From NCBI RefSeq assembly GCF_030272615.1, contig NC_081405.1, positions 653,194,920 through 653,258,919 of the forward strand: a DNA stretch of 64,000 bases. Direction: 5' to 3'. The stretch comes from Cryptomeria japonica. Lineage: Eukaryota > Streptophyta > Pinopsida > Cupressales > Cupressaceae. The first letter of the stretch is position 1, and each line of letters begins with the position of its first letter. Positions 32,009 to 44,997 of this stretch are shown here, piece by piece. The notes beneath the pieces were generated by a model. That model was not told the origin of the DNA and made no database searches. It saw only the letters and a list, made by a program, of their open reading frames with translations. Made by a program: the position numbers and the translations under genes.

Positions 32009-35000
32009 TTAGTTACCATTCGCTGGTGGCAACTGGTCAAAAATGGACTTGTACTTTGTCCTTTCATCAGTGAGTACGATAGAGAGGGCATCCTTGACAC
32101 TATCCATGAGTGAATTCTGAGCTGTAATATTAGCTAATAGTGAAATTAGTCCATCTAAGGTGCTTCCCTCTTGTTGAGTGGATAGGGAGGTAGTTTTGTT
32201 GATCTGTTCTTGGACGGAGGAAAGATGAGGAATGAATAATTTCTAAAGAGTCATTATATCCATCCTGATCTTGTGCTCTTCATTCCTAAGTTCCAATTGT
32301 TGAGCCATGAGATTTTGTAACTTTTTATAGAAATTCTGAATAGAATTTGGCTCAGTGGTCAACTTATTTGAGAGATCGGTGATCTCTTTCTCAATCACTT
32401 CTATTTTATTTTTGATGTCTTTAATGAATAAAGAGAATGTACAGAGTTTCTAAAATAAATAAAGAATGTGCTTGAGTTGAGGGGACAACTCAGCAATAAA
32501 TTTGACAAGTTTTACTTTGCCAATAGCAATAGCTTTTTGTACCTCTTCAATCATTTTAGCAATGAGCTCTTTGTCCTTCAATTTGCTCAAATATTCAGAT
32601 GTATCTACTCCAGATGTCTCTATTTTAGTTAGGAGTTCATCCAGTTGAATATGGATGGCTACATCTTTTGTCACTGTAGCTTCAGGTAGCATATCTATTA
32701 ATAGTGCTTTTACCTTTTGAAGTACTTTGTTTTTCTTTTGAATAGCCATTTGTTTTTCCTATTCTGTTTTGGCTTTGCATAGTTCACCAAATTCAATGAG
32801 TGCTTGCTCTTTTAGTTTATAAATATCAACATTTGGCAACACTATTGGTTTTGACAAATCTAATTTGAAACTATGATTTTTCATTTTCTTTTCTTTACCT
32901 TTCACCAGTTGAACTAACACAATGGCTTGGGAGGCTTGTCGACCCTCGGTAGGTTGCTCGATAGAGGCAACACTTTTGTCAATTTCTTGAACCTTTGATG
33001 TAGCCTTTGTTGTGTCCTTTGGTGCTTCTATGCTTGGGGTCTTGGTTGTAACATTTTCAGTGCTAGAAGGAGCTTGAGAGGTCTGTTCCCTGGTGGCCTG
33101 AGAAGTAGTGTCTCCTTCTGTAGACTTGTGATCATTTGTTCCTTGTTCAGTATCCTGAGGGGCCTTGGTTGAAGCAGGCTGAGTGACCGAAGGATAGGGC
33201 TGACCTTGTTCCAACATAGACTCACTGGATACCAATTTGGCATATGCATTCCCTTCTATCATTTCCTGTTCTTGTGCCTTGGTGTCCATGATATCCTCAT
33301 CAATTTGTATAGTGCCAGTAGGGTCTTGCTCGGTGATATTAGGATCTTGCTTAGTGACATCAACTATTTCAACTTCAACTTGTTCACCAACATTCTTGAT
33401 TCAAAAGATTTCCTGCCATTTTTCAATTTCATACAAGTAAAGGCCACTCATCAATTTCAAGGCTCTTTGCTTGACTAGGAAGTTTGTGTGGCAGTTTTTC
33501 AGATGTTCTTTGATCTCATCTACCGACATGTCTGGAAAGAGATGTACCAGACTTCTTTCTCTCATATGTTTCTCTCTAAGTCCATGGCATACTTCCACCT
33601 ATTATCAATATGCAAATATAATTCATTTGGAAGAGATTTAGATACTTCCAATGGGACCAATCGAAATTTCAAAAGTGTGCAGATTACGGCTTCTTCAATT
33701 TGTCTCTTTTCATCATCAGATTTGGATTCATACTTAACATATCTAAATGCTCCAAATCCACCATATTGCTTCAGATTAGCACAAAAATTATCAACACTAT
33801 GTACATCTACCTTTTTACTCTTGACAATCTGAAATTTGTTTTTGTCTTCAGATTAGGTGTCATTGGACTCTTTAGTCAAAATGAGTCTCCGAGTAGATTT
33901 CTTGTAAGTTTTTGTTACCTTTGGAACAACAACATTCTTTGGTTTCTTACTCGGTGACACTGCAGATGATCTTGTGTTTGGGCGCTTTACTGAAGGAGTC
34001 AGTGATATCTTTGATGTATCTTGTTTCTTCCTTTTCAAAAATTTCCCTTTGGGCAACTTGGTGCTCAAATTAATAGCTACCTCTTGGGCTTCAGATTCCT
34101 CCTCGGTGATTACTGGAGTTCCTTTGACAGGTGTGGAGGAAGAACCTTCTCCAAATTTCTTTGTTAATGCCTTGATCATTTTTGTTGCTTTCCTTGTAGC
34201 CTTGGGTACTACAATAATCATCTTTACTTTCTTTTTAACTTCTTCATAGGTTCCATACCTCAGCTATGTAGCATGCCTTGGTAATGTAAGAAAAGAATCT
34301 ATCTGTTGTTGTGTTATGTCAAAATCAATCTCATAATCCATAGGTGGCAAAGATTGAGTTCTCGGTTCCACAACATTAACATAGCAGTAGTCGGTGTCTA
34401 CTTCAAAGCATATGTCATCCTTGTATTTCTCTACTAACTTTGGTGGAATTCTATACCTGTTATGCATCTTTTCCTGAAACTTGCTAAAGTAATCATCCAT
34501 AATATCATTAAAGTTATCACCTCATTGTTTGATGAAGTCATTGATTTGATGGGTGATTGGTCGGTGTAGCTCCCAAACTACATTACCGACTGATGGAAAG
34601 AATTTATCAAAATAGCAAAACATGCATACCAAAAGTGATCCAAACTTCAGTTTATTAGCCAAGTTGTTCTTCTTCATCTTCCTTATGGTGTTTAGATTCT
34701 CAAATAGGTTTTTCAACAATACTTCACAAAGATCAATTTTCATTCCCTTCTTCACAATTTTATATGCTAAATCGACTGCTGCACAGGGTACACTGTTTTC
34801 CCTTGCCGATTGGAAGAAACAATAACCTATGACTCTAATGGCAAACTTCAGCTCTGCATCTATCACATTGTTCAATTTTAGTCCTCTGCAGTCAGATTCA
34901 ACTCCGGTTAGAGTGATCAATTCCTTCTGTGATATCATTTTCTGAGCTCGGGCATGATCAAAAATAGGGTAACTGGTGATCAAATGAATGATTTCTTTGG

Positions 35001-35385
35001 TGATTTTGAATGTTTGTTCCGCTAACCACATGAAATCATCGTGAACTCTGCTCTAAAGAAAAAACTTGACCCATTGGGGTTTGAAGACACAAGGGTAGGT
35101 TAGGGCTTTGGTCAATCCCTTGATTTTGATGTGTTCATACTTGCTATCCAATTTCCCATCGGTACACAATTCATCATATGTGTCCTTGATCTCAACATGA
35201 CCTAGTTCCTCAACACGACACTTAGTGAAGAATCTGACATCCTCAACTAATAAAACTCTATCTAGAATGAGTGAAAAAGCAGTTTTATCATTCAGTTCAG
35301 ATGCTACTCTGGGAGTTAGAGAGTATTTCATTGAGGGCTTTTCAATGTTCTCAACAATAACGGGCTTCTGGATCTTAGGTGCCAT
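32009..35385 (-). pseudogene. Element K ORF2: about 1,125 codons, unknown family
   Basis: Start MAPKIQKPVIVENIEKP at 35385; stop at 32009. The landmarks match B and J: SRVHDDFMWL...FKITKEIIHLI near 35020, IDLCEVLLKNLFENLNTI near 34730, VEPRTQSLPPMDYEIDFDI near 34360, a threonine/glutamine-rich linker (33289-32950), and a helical tail ending QLPPANGN. In-frame stops include one between 35053 and 35031. No enzyme motif. The function is unknown; conserved length and order across four LTR families argue for a real protein. The 600 bp between ORF2 and ORF1 (35386-35993) holds no supported gene. Confidence 0.7.
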
Positions 35386-35993
35386 TGAAAATTTTGTATA
35401 ATCACTTAACAAAAGATTCTTAGGGTTTGAAGACTTTTAAACAACAAACGCTTTCTCTTAATAAATCTAAAATAGATAATCACACTGGTATTTCCTAGTA
35501 GCTAGCTCTTAAAAATGCTTGAGATCGATGTGTAAATACCTTGAATTACACTTCGTGGGAGGTTTGATCACCTTTGAATCGCTTTGCTCTGCTCTCTTGA
35601 AAACTTGGTAAGTGTAAAATGACCATGCAAAAGCTTTAAGTACACAATATACCTTATCGGGCTCCATGCAGTTAGGTCAAAAACATTAAATGCACTTGGT
35701 ACCACTTCCTTTTTATGCTTTTACCGAATAGCCAGACTTCCTGTATTTACCGACTAGATAGGCTTCCTGTATTTACTAACTTGATAGACTTCCTTTATTT
35801 CAAACTTGCTAATGCATCTTAGCTATGCAGATTTTGAATTAAGTACACAATAAAATAGGAACTGTTAAGATTTAACCTTTGTAAGAATGTAGTCCCTTCA
35901 TACCTTCACCAATTAATTTGAAATAGGTGCACCTAACTCGGTAGGTAAGGTGCTTTCTTCATTTGACACAATTTCCTTCTTTTTCCAAATCAT

Positions 35994-37260
35994 CTATAAT
36001 TTGCCTTTTATTTCCTCAGTGTCTCCTCTAGGTTGATCTTTGCAGTCTCTAGCCAAGTGTCCAACTTTGTGACAATGAAAACATGCCATACTAGGATTTC
36101 TCCATGCTCTTCGGTTGTTCATTCCAAACCTTATAAAGCAGTTGGCACTTATGTGTCCATATCTTCCACAACATTCACACCATATCCTTGTATTGTAGTC
36201 CCATGGTACTGTAGAATATTGTCGATTAGAATCTATGTGAGTTCGGTAGCCTCTAGTATTTGCTCGGTGTGCAGACGACATATAGTTCTTTTTCTTAAAC
36301 CAACACTTCGCGGTACTATGTCCATATCTATTACAGTTTTTACAAAATCCTTTGAATTTTTCCTTCTGATAATTGCTAGCAGACTTTGTCCTACATTGGT
36401 TAGATGTGTGACCATATTTATTGCAATTGTGACAATAACCATTAGACCTAGTGACATTTTGTTGCTTACCTTTTCTGATTTGGCACATATTAGCAGTATG
36501 TCCTTGTTTTCCACAGTAGTTGCAAATAGACTTCTTTCCTTTGATGTTTTGTTTTGTTTCCAACTTGCTTTGATGATTCTCCTCTCTCAGTAGTGTGGAT
36601 TCCCTTCTCGGTAGAGTCTTTTCCTTTGTAACCGAGTCTTGCAACTTTGTTGGGTCTTTTTGTATTCAGTTTCTCATCCAACATCTTTGATAATTCATAA
36701 CTCTTCTTCAATGTTTCTTTAGATTTCTTCTCTATTTCAAGTTCATCGATCAACCTTGATAGTTCAAGTTTCAATGCTTTATTCTCATCATCTTTCATAT
36801 TTGCTTCATGATGTGCATAACCTAATTGATCTGACAGATTACTTTGAATTCCAATCATCCTAATGATTTCATCATTCTTTTCAGATACTAATACTTCAAG
36901 CTGTTGTTTTTCTCTTTCTAGATCTCTTACTTTATCCTCAACTGTCCTCAATGCATCAATATTTTCAGTCATCTGTGTGTTGAAATGTTCATGTCCTCTT
37001 TTCATTGCTTTTAGCTGATCAGTCAGTGCTTTGTTCTTTTCTTTCAGATCTCCAATCATTTCTTCAATCTCTTCAAATATACTGTTCTCAGATGATGTCT
37101 CAATTTGTTCCACTAACTCTTGAGAGTCCTACAAATCATCAGACAATCTTCTTCTAACTTTCAATGATTTTTGCATTTGTCTTTGCATGTCTGCAATCAC
37201 TTGATTAGTATGATCCAACTCTTCTTGTAGATACACAATTCTTCGAGATTATTTATAGCC
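35994..37260 (-). pseudogene. Element K ORF1: coiled coil plus five CCHC knuckles
   Basis: The frame 37113-36490 is a roughly 150-residue coiled coil (LEREKQQLEVLVSEK and similar) and a basic linker. A shift near 36540-36600 moves into the frame 36644-35994 with five knuckles: CNYCGKQGHTANMC, CHNCNKYGHTSNQC, CKNCNRYGHSTAKC, CECCGRYGHISANC and CFHCHKVGHLARDC, all with complete C-C-H-C ligands. This is one more knuckle than A, B and J have. Nucleocapsid-type RNA binding is inferred. Confidence 0.75.
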
Positions 37261-37314
37261 TTCCATTGATAAGATCTTTTTCTTTAGGCTCTTAAACCCT
37301 TTTCCAAGATTAAA

Positions 37315-37326
37315 GCTCTGATACCA
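37315..37326 (-). promoter_or_regulatory. Primer binding site of K
   Basis: The minus strand reads TGGTATCAGAGC exactly, two bases from the LTR. Confidence 0.85.
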
Positions 37327-37328
37327 AT

Positions 37329-38518
37329 TGTTAGGCCCAATATGGAAAGCTAATGTACTGAGAGGGGAGGGGTGAATCAGTACTTGAAATCCTTTCTTTA
37401 ACAATAACTTTACTGTTATGCATAAACCAAAAACTGTTGTAACATAACATAAAGCTAAAACAAATAAATAACAATCATACATGATTCACTCCATAACACA
37501 TATATTTTGGTTACGCAAAAACTCTTGGTTAGAGAGAAAAACTGCAGTGGGGATGACACCCACAACTTCACTACTGCATTAATAAAGGTTTCTCGGTTAG
37601 AGATACATGTTTAGCTATTTCTGATAGCTTGCCCTATTAGGAGTATCAAGATCATTAGATCTAGCTTGCTAAAGGATTTTACAACACTTATTCTAAATGT
37701 TGCACCTGGTTAAAGGCTTTACAATTTATAGACTTTGTTAGAGTCTTTTACCCTGTTAAAGGTTTTTCTTACAACTCAAAATATTACATTAAAATATTTA
37801 CAAATATCTACAACTTTACATCTGGAATGTTATAGCAGATTCTATGTGCTCAAAATGAGATTACCTTGCTTATAACATACCTCGGTAACCCATAAAGTAA
37901 CTTAGTAAACCTTTCTATTTACTCTGTTCCTTGACTGTTCTCTGAAATCCTTCTTGGTGACCTCTGTGTCTCTGACAGTCACAATACTTAGTGCTTGCTT
38001 ATCTATTACAGATGTCTTGCTTCATACACCTCATTTCTTTCTTCATTTTTATCCTTAATCCATGTTGTATAAATAGATCTCTTATGTCAGTGATTTGGTT
38101 CATTGCTTCGATCTTACAAACATAATTTATTGAATGAATAACCATACAAAATATTTCACTGGATAGATGACCTCAAAATCATACAAAATCTTTAAGCGCA
38201 ATTTCCAATGAAATAACGGTTCTTGGTTCCTCGATCTTGTAACATGTTTCCACACATGTGTCTAGGTTCAATGAATCTGGTAAAACATTTCACTCGGTGT
38301 GTGTTCACTTGGTATATCATTTTTGCTGCTTGGTAGACATAGAGTGTAACTCAGTAGACAGCTCGGTGTATACTAGGCTCTATGACTACTTTCTTCTATA
38401 ACTGACTGCTCTGTGCTTACCGACTGAATATTTCAGTAGTAGTAACCGACTAGAGTATATAGAATGACTTTGGATATAAAACTAATGGCAACTTAGTAAG
38501 TAGTAACATTGTGACCCA
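37329..38518 (-). repeat. Element K 5' LTR
   Basis: 1,190 bp; the C-loop hairpin (37355-37383) has arms GTACTGA/TCAGTAC, 7 bp. Ends AGTAACA before the duplication TTGTG. Confidence 0.9.
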
Positions 38519-39016
38519 CAATATTCACTTACTGGCCAATAAGGGAATAATACTGTTTTACAAGAGGGGCTTGCACATGCAAGAAGGCCAAGTGCCTAGA
38601 GCTCACTGCTCAATTACAAAGGAATTCATACTGACTTACAAAAATGGATTATACAAATCCAATGTCTAGTACTTCTTCAAATTAGCATCTTCTATGCCTG
38701 ATCCAGTACCGGTTTTAGCTCTGCGTCATACATAAACCCTTAACCTATATTTCGCATATTAGGTCTACATAATTTCACCTATCACATTATTTCTAAATGT
38801 TTTATAATGATCTCATACAAATATGAGTCATATTAAAACTCACTATGTCGGCTTACAATGATTTTACTATTAATTACAAAATATATTATCAAAAAAATTC
38901 TTGTCGGCCAGAGTGTCGGTATCCATCCTTTCACTGTCGGTGTTCTATGTGCTGGTGTAGAGTTTGTCGTTGCTGGTGCCGGTATATTTGTCTTGCCGGT
39001 ATCATATGATTGCAAG

Positions 39017-39108
39017 GTTGCCATCAATGAAAATACCTTCAACCACCTACAATTTCTCATTGGAGTGTACATTTGCTAACAATCTCCCCCTTTGTCATTG
39101 ATGGCAAC
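39017..39108 (-). promoter_or_regulatory. Polypurine tract of J with perfect bracketing inverted repeat
   Basis: GTTGCCATCAATGA (39017-39030, in the LTR) pairs perfectly with TCATTGATGGCAAC (39095-39108, internal). The polypurine tract complement ATCTCCCCCTTTGTC starts at 39082. Confidence 0.8.
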
Positions 39109-39288
39109 ACTCATGAGAAAAATAAAAAAGTGTTCAAAAATGATATCCAAAAATAGTCTACCAAAAATGTCTTACCAAAACAGTATGCTCAAAACTATGT
39201 TCTCCCCCTAAGCAGATGAACCATTTTTCTCATTCCTCTACTCCCCCTTTGACATCAATGACAAAGATTGTCATTCGCTGTCAGTGGA

Positions 39289-42200
39289 GTCCTACCTGGA
39301 TTCTTGTAACCAGTGGGTTACAATCTGGAAAATGTCTGTCAAAACTAGATTTATTCCATTGCTGAATGTTTTGCAGTCTTTTATGGCTTCTTGAGTCCTC
39401 TGCATTGTACCGATGAGTATGTGCATTTTCTCTTCTGGTGTCTTTAGTTTGGGAACCAGAGCCCTAGATATTTCTTTTCTCAAAGAAATAAGATACTCTA
39501 GTCTTGGACCAAGTCTGCATTTTAAGTCCTTTGCTTTGTCCTTTATTCTTTGTTTTTCATTTTCTAGTTTCTTGATTTTCTCTTCCTGCTCTGCAATTTT
39601 CTTCTCTAATTCCAAAAATGAGTTTGATGTTCCAATCAGATTATCAGCAATATTATTAATCTTATCCTATACTTTTATAATTTCTTTGTCAAGATCCTCT
39701 GTTAATACATCTGTTTTGCAAGTGTCCTTGTACAATTTCTTGAAGTCAAAAATGATTTCACTGAGTTCTGGTAAAAGAGTATCCATTTCCTCTTTGTTCT
39801 TATTCACAATTTCCATAAAGAATTTTTCTTTCTCTTTTATCATTCTTTCCTTAAATATATCCTCATTTATTTTATCCAGTGTTATTAGGTTGTCGGTTAT
39901 ATACTTAGACAATGTGTCTAATTGGCTCAAAGAATATTTATTCTCAACACTGCACTTTGGTGCTATCATCTTCAAAATTGGTAAAGTGTCATCTATAGCC
40001 TTATAGGCTTGTGCATTGAACTCTGTTATTTTCTTTATTGAATTTAATAAAACCTCAGCTACATTAGTAGGTCTGAATTCTGTCATGGCTGTACCAGATG
40101 TTTGTCCAACAGTTTTTACAATCTATAATCTGTCGGTTGTAGTTATAGCTTTGCTTTCCTCTTTCTCTGGAGGATCTGTTTGAGTTTTCATTTCTACAAA
40201 CAAAATTTTAGGATTTTCATTTTGGGTTGGTGGCACTGTCTCTATCTATACCTGTGAAGGAGCCTGTTGCTCTACCTATTTCTCTATGTTGTCTACTGTC
40301 AATTTTTCCTTTGTGTTTCCTATTGTCAGTGACTCAGTTGGTTTTTTAGTTTTAGTAGTTGTTGGTGGCTCAATGGATGCATTAGTATGCACATATGTGG
40401 TTTTTGCCTTTCCAGTGTCCGGGGGTTCACTTGATCCTTTAGTTTGTTTTAGTTCCCCAATTTCAATGTTTTCTACTACAATATTTCCTACTGGTGATTC
40501 TGTTGCCACATCTGATTTCTTAGTTGATTCCTTATCCACCACAATATTGACTTCCTGAGTGTCAATTTTCATTGTATATAACACCTCAGAGTCAGGATTT
40601 GTATCCTCATGTGGTGTGTCCATACTCTCAATTCCTGGTTGATTGTCAATAGTGTCTACCGGTGGAGTATCTAGAGGCGGTGGGAGTAAGTTGTCTGTTA
40701 TCTTTATACTGGGAGGTCCACCTACCTTACCTTTTCCTTTGTCCCTGTCCTTTTGATATACCTTGAAGGTTTTAGGTTTTTGATACTCTTCCTATTTCTC
40801 TTTTTCTACCAGGAATATGTCCCATGCATCTGATGTTTCCTCTGTTACCTGATTCACTCTTCCTGCCATCAGTACTACATGCTGGTGAGCAGTTGAGAAA
40901 ATTGACCGGTTAGCCTCAAAGATTAATTGATCTATCTCATCAAGTGAGTTAACAAGGTGCACTACAAGTAGTTTTTCAATCTTTATTTTCTTATCTAGCT
41001 CAACAATAGCTACTCTTCTAGCTTGTAGTCTATTATATAGATCTATTGGTATTTCATCAACAACTTGCATAAAAAATTTCTTGAAAATATCTAAGTGTAA
41101 GATTACACTGTTTTCTACTTTCTCTTTATCATTAGCGGATAGTGTGTCATATAATTTGTTGACGTTCTTCAACTTTCCATCCTTTGTAATTTCACTGAGA
41201 AGTTTATCAATGAGAGCAATAGTTTGTTGTGTCTTCTTCTTAGAAGTCATCTTTTTCTTTGGAGTTAATTTCTTTGTTGGGGGCCTCACTGCCTGTTGCT
41301 TCTGTCTTGTCCTCTTTGGTGTAGGAGAAGGTGTCGGTGAAGGTTTTCTTTTCCTTTAAACTCTCCTAAATACAACAGGTATGTCACTTTCTGAAGAAGT
41401 TCCAACCAATGAAAGGTGAGTTTCCAATTGTAGTGCTTCCAACTCACTTTCAGTTATACCATTTTGTTTTAGCACATCTTCTTTAATAGCTTTTTCCTAT
41501 CGGGTTCCTTTTCTAATAGTTGCCTCAACCTTCTTAACTCTTTTCCTTGATTGAATTTGGCTTTCTATAGTTTCAGCACTACCAAATACTTTTTCTTCCG
41601 GTTCCTTAGGAGCTTCCAGGAGGACTTTTGCATAAGTTTCTATTATGTTGTCATCAGTCTCTTACCCCATTTCAGTAACCTAGATGGTTCTAGGAATAAC
41701 TGCCTCCATCCAAATTTCATCATTCTTTATCACAAAAAAGATTTCCTTTTGGTACTTATCCAAAATAGCTTGTGATAGCCTTACTCTTGTTTTCATTTGA
41801 GCCTTTAGTGCTTGAAAGTGCTCATTTATGGTTTTCTCCCTGTTCTCTCCCATATCGTTCAACAATTCTAATAGATGTTTTCCTACCAGTATATCAAAAC
41901 CAAAATCTTTGGCACCAATACCGGTTACTTGTTTGGTTATGTATAGCATCAAACAAGCAAGTAGGTTTCCAAATCTGAATGTTCCTTTCTTTTCCCTTTT
42001 GATCTTTCCTAGATTGTCTATTAGCTCATCTTTAAGCCATTGACATATGTTTATTCTTGCATTATCATTTACCATATCATAGGCACTCTTAATACATAGG
42101 CTAGAAACTGAGTTCAACCTATTTGCATGTGTATCCTTGTAACCTAAGATCATATTGATAAATATGATATTTGTATCCTTTACATCGTTTACCCTTAGTG

Positions 42201-42717
42201 ATCTTTTATCAAATGTTGCACTGGTTAGGTTTATCACTAAGTCATTTGAGACCTTCTTAGTTTTGTCAGGTCTATTGTCGATGGAGGGTAACCTTGTTAC
42301 TGCCCTTACCACTTCTTTTGTGATCTTGTGAATAGAGTCTAACCAGAAAAATTCACCATGTACTCTGCTTAACACAATCCTTTTGATATCCTTGGGGAAA
42401 TCTGGGATACTAAGTATTTCAGTGAAACCTAGGGTTTCTACTATCTTGTGTTTAGGTTTGACATTTCCGGATTCATCACAAATTACAGTCTCATACATAT
42501 TTTTAAATTCATCATCACCTAGTTCATCAATATGACAATGTATATACATTCTAGAGTCTTCAGCATATACTACTCCTTTAGGGATTTGGGAGAATGCACC
42601 TATGCTTTCATATTTCTTAGCAATTTCGAGAACTAGCTGAAAAACAGGTCTAGGTCACTTAACAACTTCAACAATAGTAGGGTTTGCAATAAATTCAAGA
42701 GTGCATGAAGATGCCAT
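39289..42717 (-). pseudogene. Element J ORF2: about 1,140 codons, unknown family
   Basis: ATG at 42717 (MASSCTLEFIANPTIVEV), a stop about 20 codons in, then a 289-residue open stretch (42549-41680) with SRVHGEFFWLDSIHKITKE, INICQWLKDELIDNLGKIKR and MEAVIPRTI. Downstream are a lysine-rich stretch, a domain at 41289-40792, a serine/threonine-rich linker (40623-40276) and coiled-coil frames ending at 39292 (WLQESR). It is the longest intact piece of the N-terminal domain of this family in the window. The function is unknown. Confidence 0.7.
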
Positions 42718-43021
42718 AGCTATAAATACCTCAATCTGCCTTAAGGTTGAATGCTTTGATGGATTGCTTCACTTATTTGCCTGGAGTACCTTCACTCATG
42801 AATTTTCGCACTCTCAAAGATTTGAATGCTTGGTGAATGAAAAAGAGCCAAAATACTTGCTTTATAATGTTATTTTCACCAACTACCACATTTAATGCTT
42901 GTCGGTTAAGTCACAACTTAAATCATCTGCTGGTATAGAAGTAATTTCAACTTCTTACCATCAACCGAGGGAATAATAGCATGTTTTTCATTTTGTTGCT
43001 AAACCCCCAAAATAATTTTCT

Positions 43022-44161
43022 TCAATTAGATGAGGATTCTCCTACCGGTGGAGTGTTACTCTGTTCTACTGATGGAGGTGTAATCATATCAACATTCTGA
43101 TCTGACTTTCTGATCCATTGTTTTGAAAATTCTTGCTTTACCTCTTCAACTTTTTCTTTACCTTTCAAACTAGGACCTTTGTTATTTGTTGATGATGCCT
43201 TACTTCTACAAAATTTAGCAATATGTCCGATCTTGATACAGGCATAACAAGTCACATTGTTCTTTTGAATAGCTTTCCCATATCCTATGCTAGTATGTGT
43301 TTTGCATTGATTAGATAAGTGCCCAAATCTTCCACAAACATAACATCTCACATTTATTCTACAATTTTCTGAATTATGACCAACTTTGTTGCATTTAGAA
43401 CATTGACCAGTGGGTGTATTAGTGTTCTAATCATTTCTATATCTACATTGATTTTCTCTATGACCATACTTGTTACAGTTAAATCATTTGCCACTAAACT
43501 TGTAAGCAGTAGGTTGTCTTACCGGTTTGCTATGATCATGATTGTTTGTAGTACTGGAGCTTTCGCCAACTTCAAAGCCAAGGCCATTTGTATCACCATT
43601 AGGTTTCTGATTCTTCAGCATGTCACCAAGTTCTTTTGAACTTTTCTTGAATTTTTCTTTGTGATGATTTGGAACAGTTAGTTCACTTTCCAAGATTCCT
43701 TTCTGTCTTATGACTTCAGTTTTGTCATTTTGTGTGTGCATTAGATCTGTCTTCAACATATCATTTTCATGACTAAGTCTTGTGTTTTCATTTCCAGCAT
43801 CATTTAGTCTTCTGGCCAATTCTTCTTCATTATTCTTCCTATCTTCAATTTCTTTACAAAATATCATAGTCATATCCTACATCTCATTATGTGTTGTATT
43901 GATCTCTTGTCTTAGCTTGTTTACTAGATCGTTAAGAGTTTCCTTTTCATCATTCTCATTCTGCATCTTTTCACAAAGTTCTCTTCTCTTATTTCTTGCA
44001 ATGGTAAGATTTTCTTGAAGCGCTTGAATGATATCATGAGTAGCCTTTAGATCATCTTCAAGTTTGATATTCTTCACCTTTTCTGCATCATAGCCTGAAA
44101 GAATTGTTTTCAATTGTTCTCTCAAGTTTTCCATCTCTACCGTTGACAAGATCTTCCTCAA
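43022..44161 (-). pseudogene. Element J ORF1: coiled coil plus CCHC knuckles
   Basis: Frames 44161-43877 and 43873-43484 form one long coiled coil split by a single stop. The frame 43351-43022 carries CYVCGRFGHLSNQC and CYACIKIGHIAKFC. Two further knuckles lie at about 43370-43480, one with a lost cysteine. The end of the protein (PPVGESSSN) resembles A's. Gag-like by position after the primer site (44192-44203, exact match to the tRNA-Met site). Confidence 0.7.
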
Positions 44162-44205
44162 GCTGTTAGGCTTCTAAAAATAGAGGACCAGGCTCTGATA
44201 CCAAT

Positions 44206-44992
44206 TGTTAGGATTCCTAAAGATACTGAGAGGGGGGGTGAATTAGTATCTAACCAGTTTGTGAATTTACTTGATTTAAAACATGTAAAGCATATCAATA
44301 CTGTGTACTGGTAAACCAAAAATAATGTAGTAAACAATAATAACAACAACCACATGAAAAGAACACCATAACATAGTAGTTTAATGAGGATACCCGGTGT
44401 GGGAAAAACCTCAGTGGGATTTGTGACCCACAATATTCACTTACTAGCCAATAAGGGAATATTACTGTTTTACAAGAGGGGCCTACACATGCAGGAAGGC
44501 CAAGTGCCTAGAGCTCACTGCTCAATTACAAAGGAAGTCACACTGACTTACAAAAATGGATTATACAAATCCAATGTCTTGTACTACTTCAAATTAACAT
44601 CCGCTATGCCAGATCTAGTACTGGTTTTAGCTCTGCTTCATACATAAACCCTTAACCTATATTTCACATATTAGGTCTGCATAATTTCGCCTATCACATT
44701 ATTTCTAAATGTTTTATAATGATATCATACATATATGATTCATATTACAACTCCCATGCCATCTTACAATGATTTTACAATTAATTACAAAATATATTAT
44801 CAACAAAATTCCTATTGGCCAGAGTGTCGGTATCCATCCTTTCACTGTCGGTGTTCTGTGTGGTGGTGTAGAGTTTGCCATTGTCGGTGCTGGTATATTT
44901 GTCTTGCCGCTATCATATGATTGCAAGGTTGTCATCAATGACAAAACCTTCAATCACCTACAATTTCTCATTGGAGTGTTCATTTGCCAACG
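44206..44992 (-). repeat. Element J 5' LTR
   Basis: 787 bp, matching the two-part 3' LTR (30262-30482 plus 38524-39081). Confidence 0.88.
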
Positions 44993-44997
44993 TGCTC

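Larger units (their letters stand above)
30483..38518 (-). mobile_element. Element K: complete two-ORF LTR retrotransposon, innermost insertion
   Basis: LTRs 30483-31662 and 37329-38518, flanked by TTGTG at 30478-30482 and 38519-38523. 8.0 kb. The LTRs look only a few percent different, so it is among the youngest insertions here, in keeping with its innermost position. ORF1 and ORF2 are the best preserved of the class but still have stops or frameshifts. Confidence 0.92.
30262..44992 (-). mobile_element. Element J: two-ORF LTR retrotransposon carrying nested K
   Basis: 3' LTR in two pieces (30262-30482 and 38524-39081), internal region 39082-44205, 5' LTR 44206-44992. Flanked by TGCTC at 30257-30261 and 44993-44997. 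Terminal bases have mutated (TATT..AACG instead of TGTT..AACA). 6.7 kb without K. It carries ORF1 (coiled coil and knuckles) and ORF2 like A, B and K. Confidence 0.88.
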
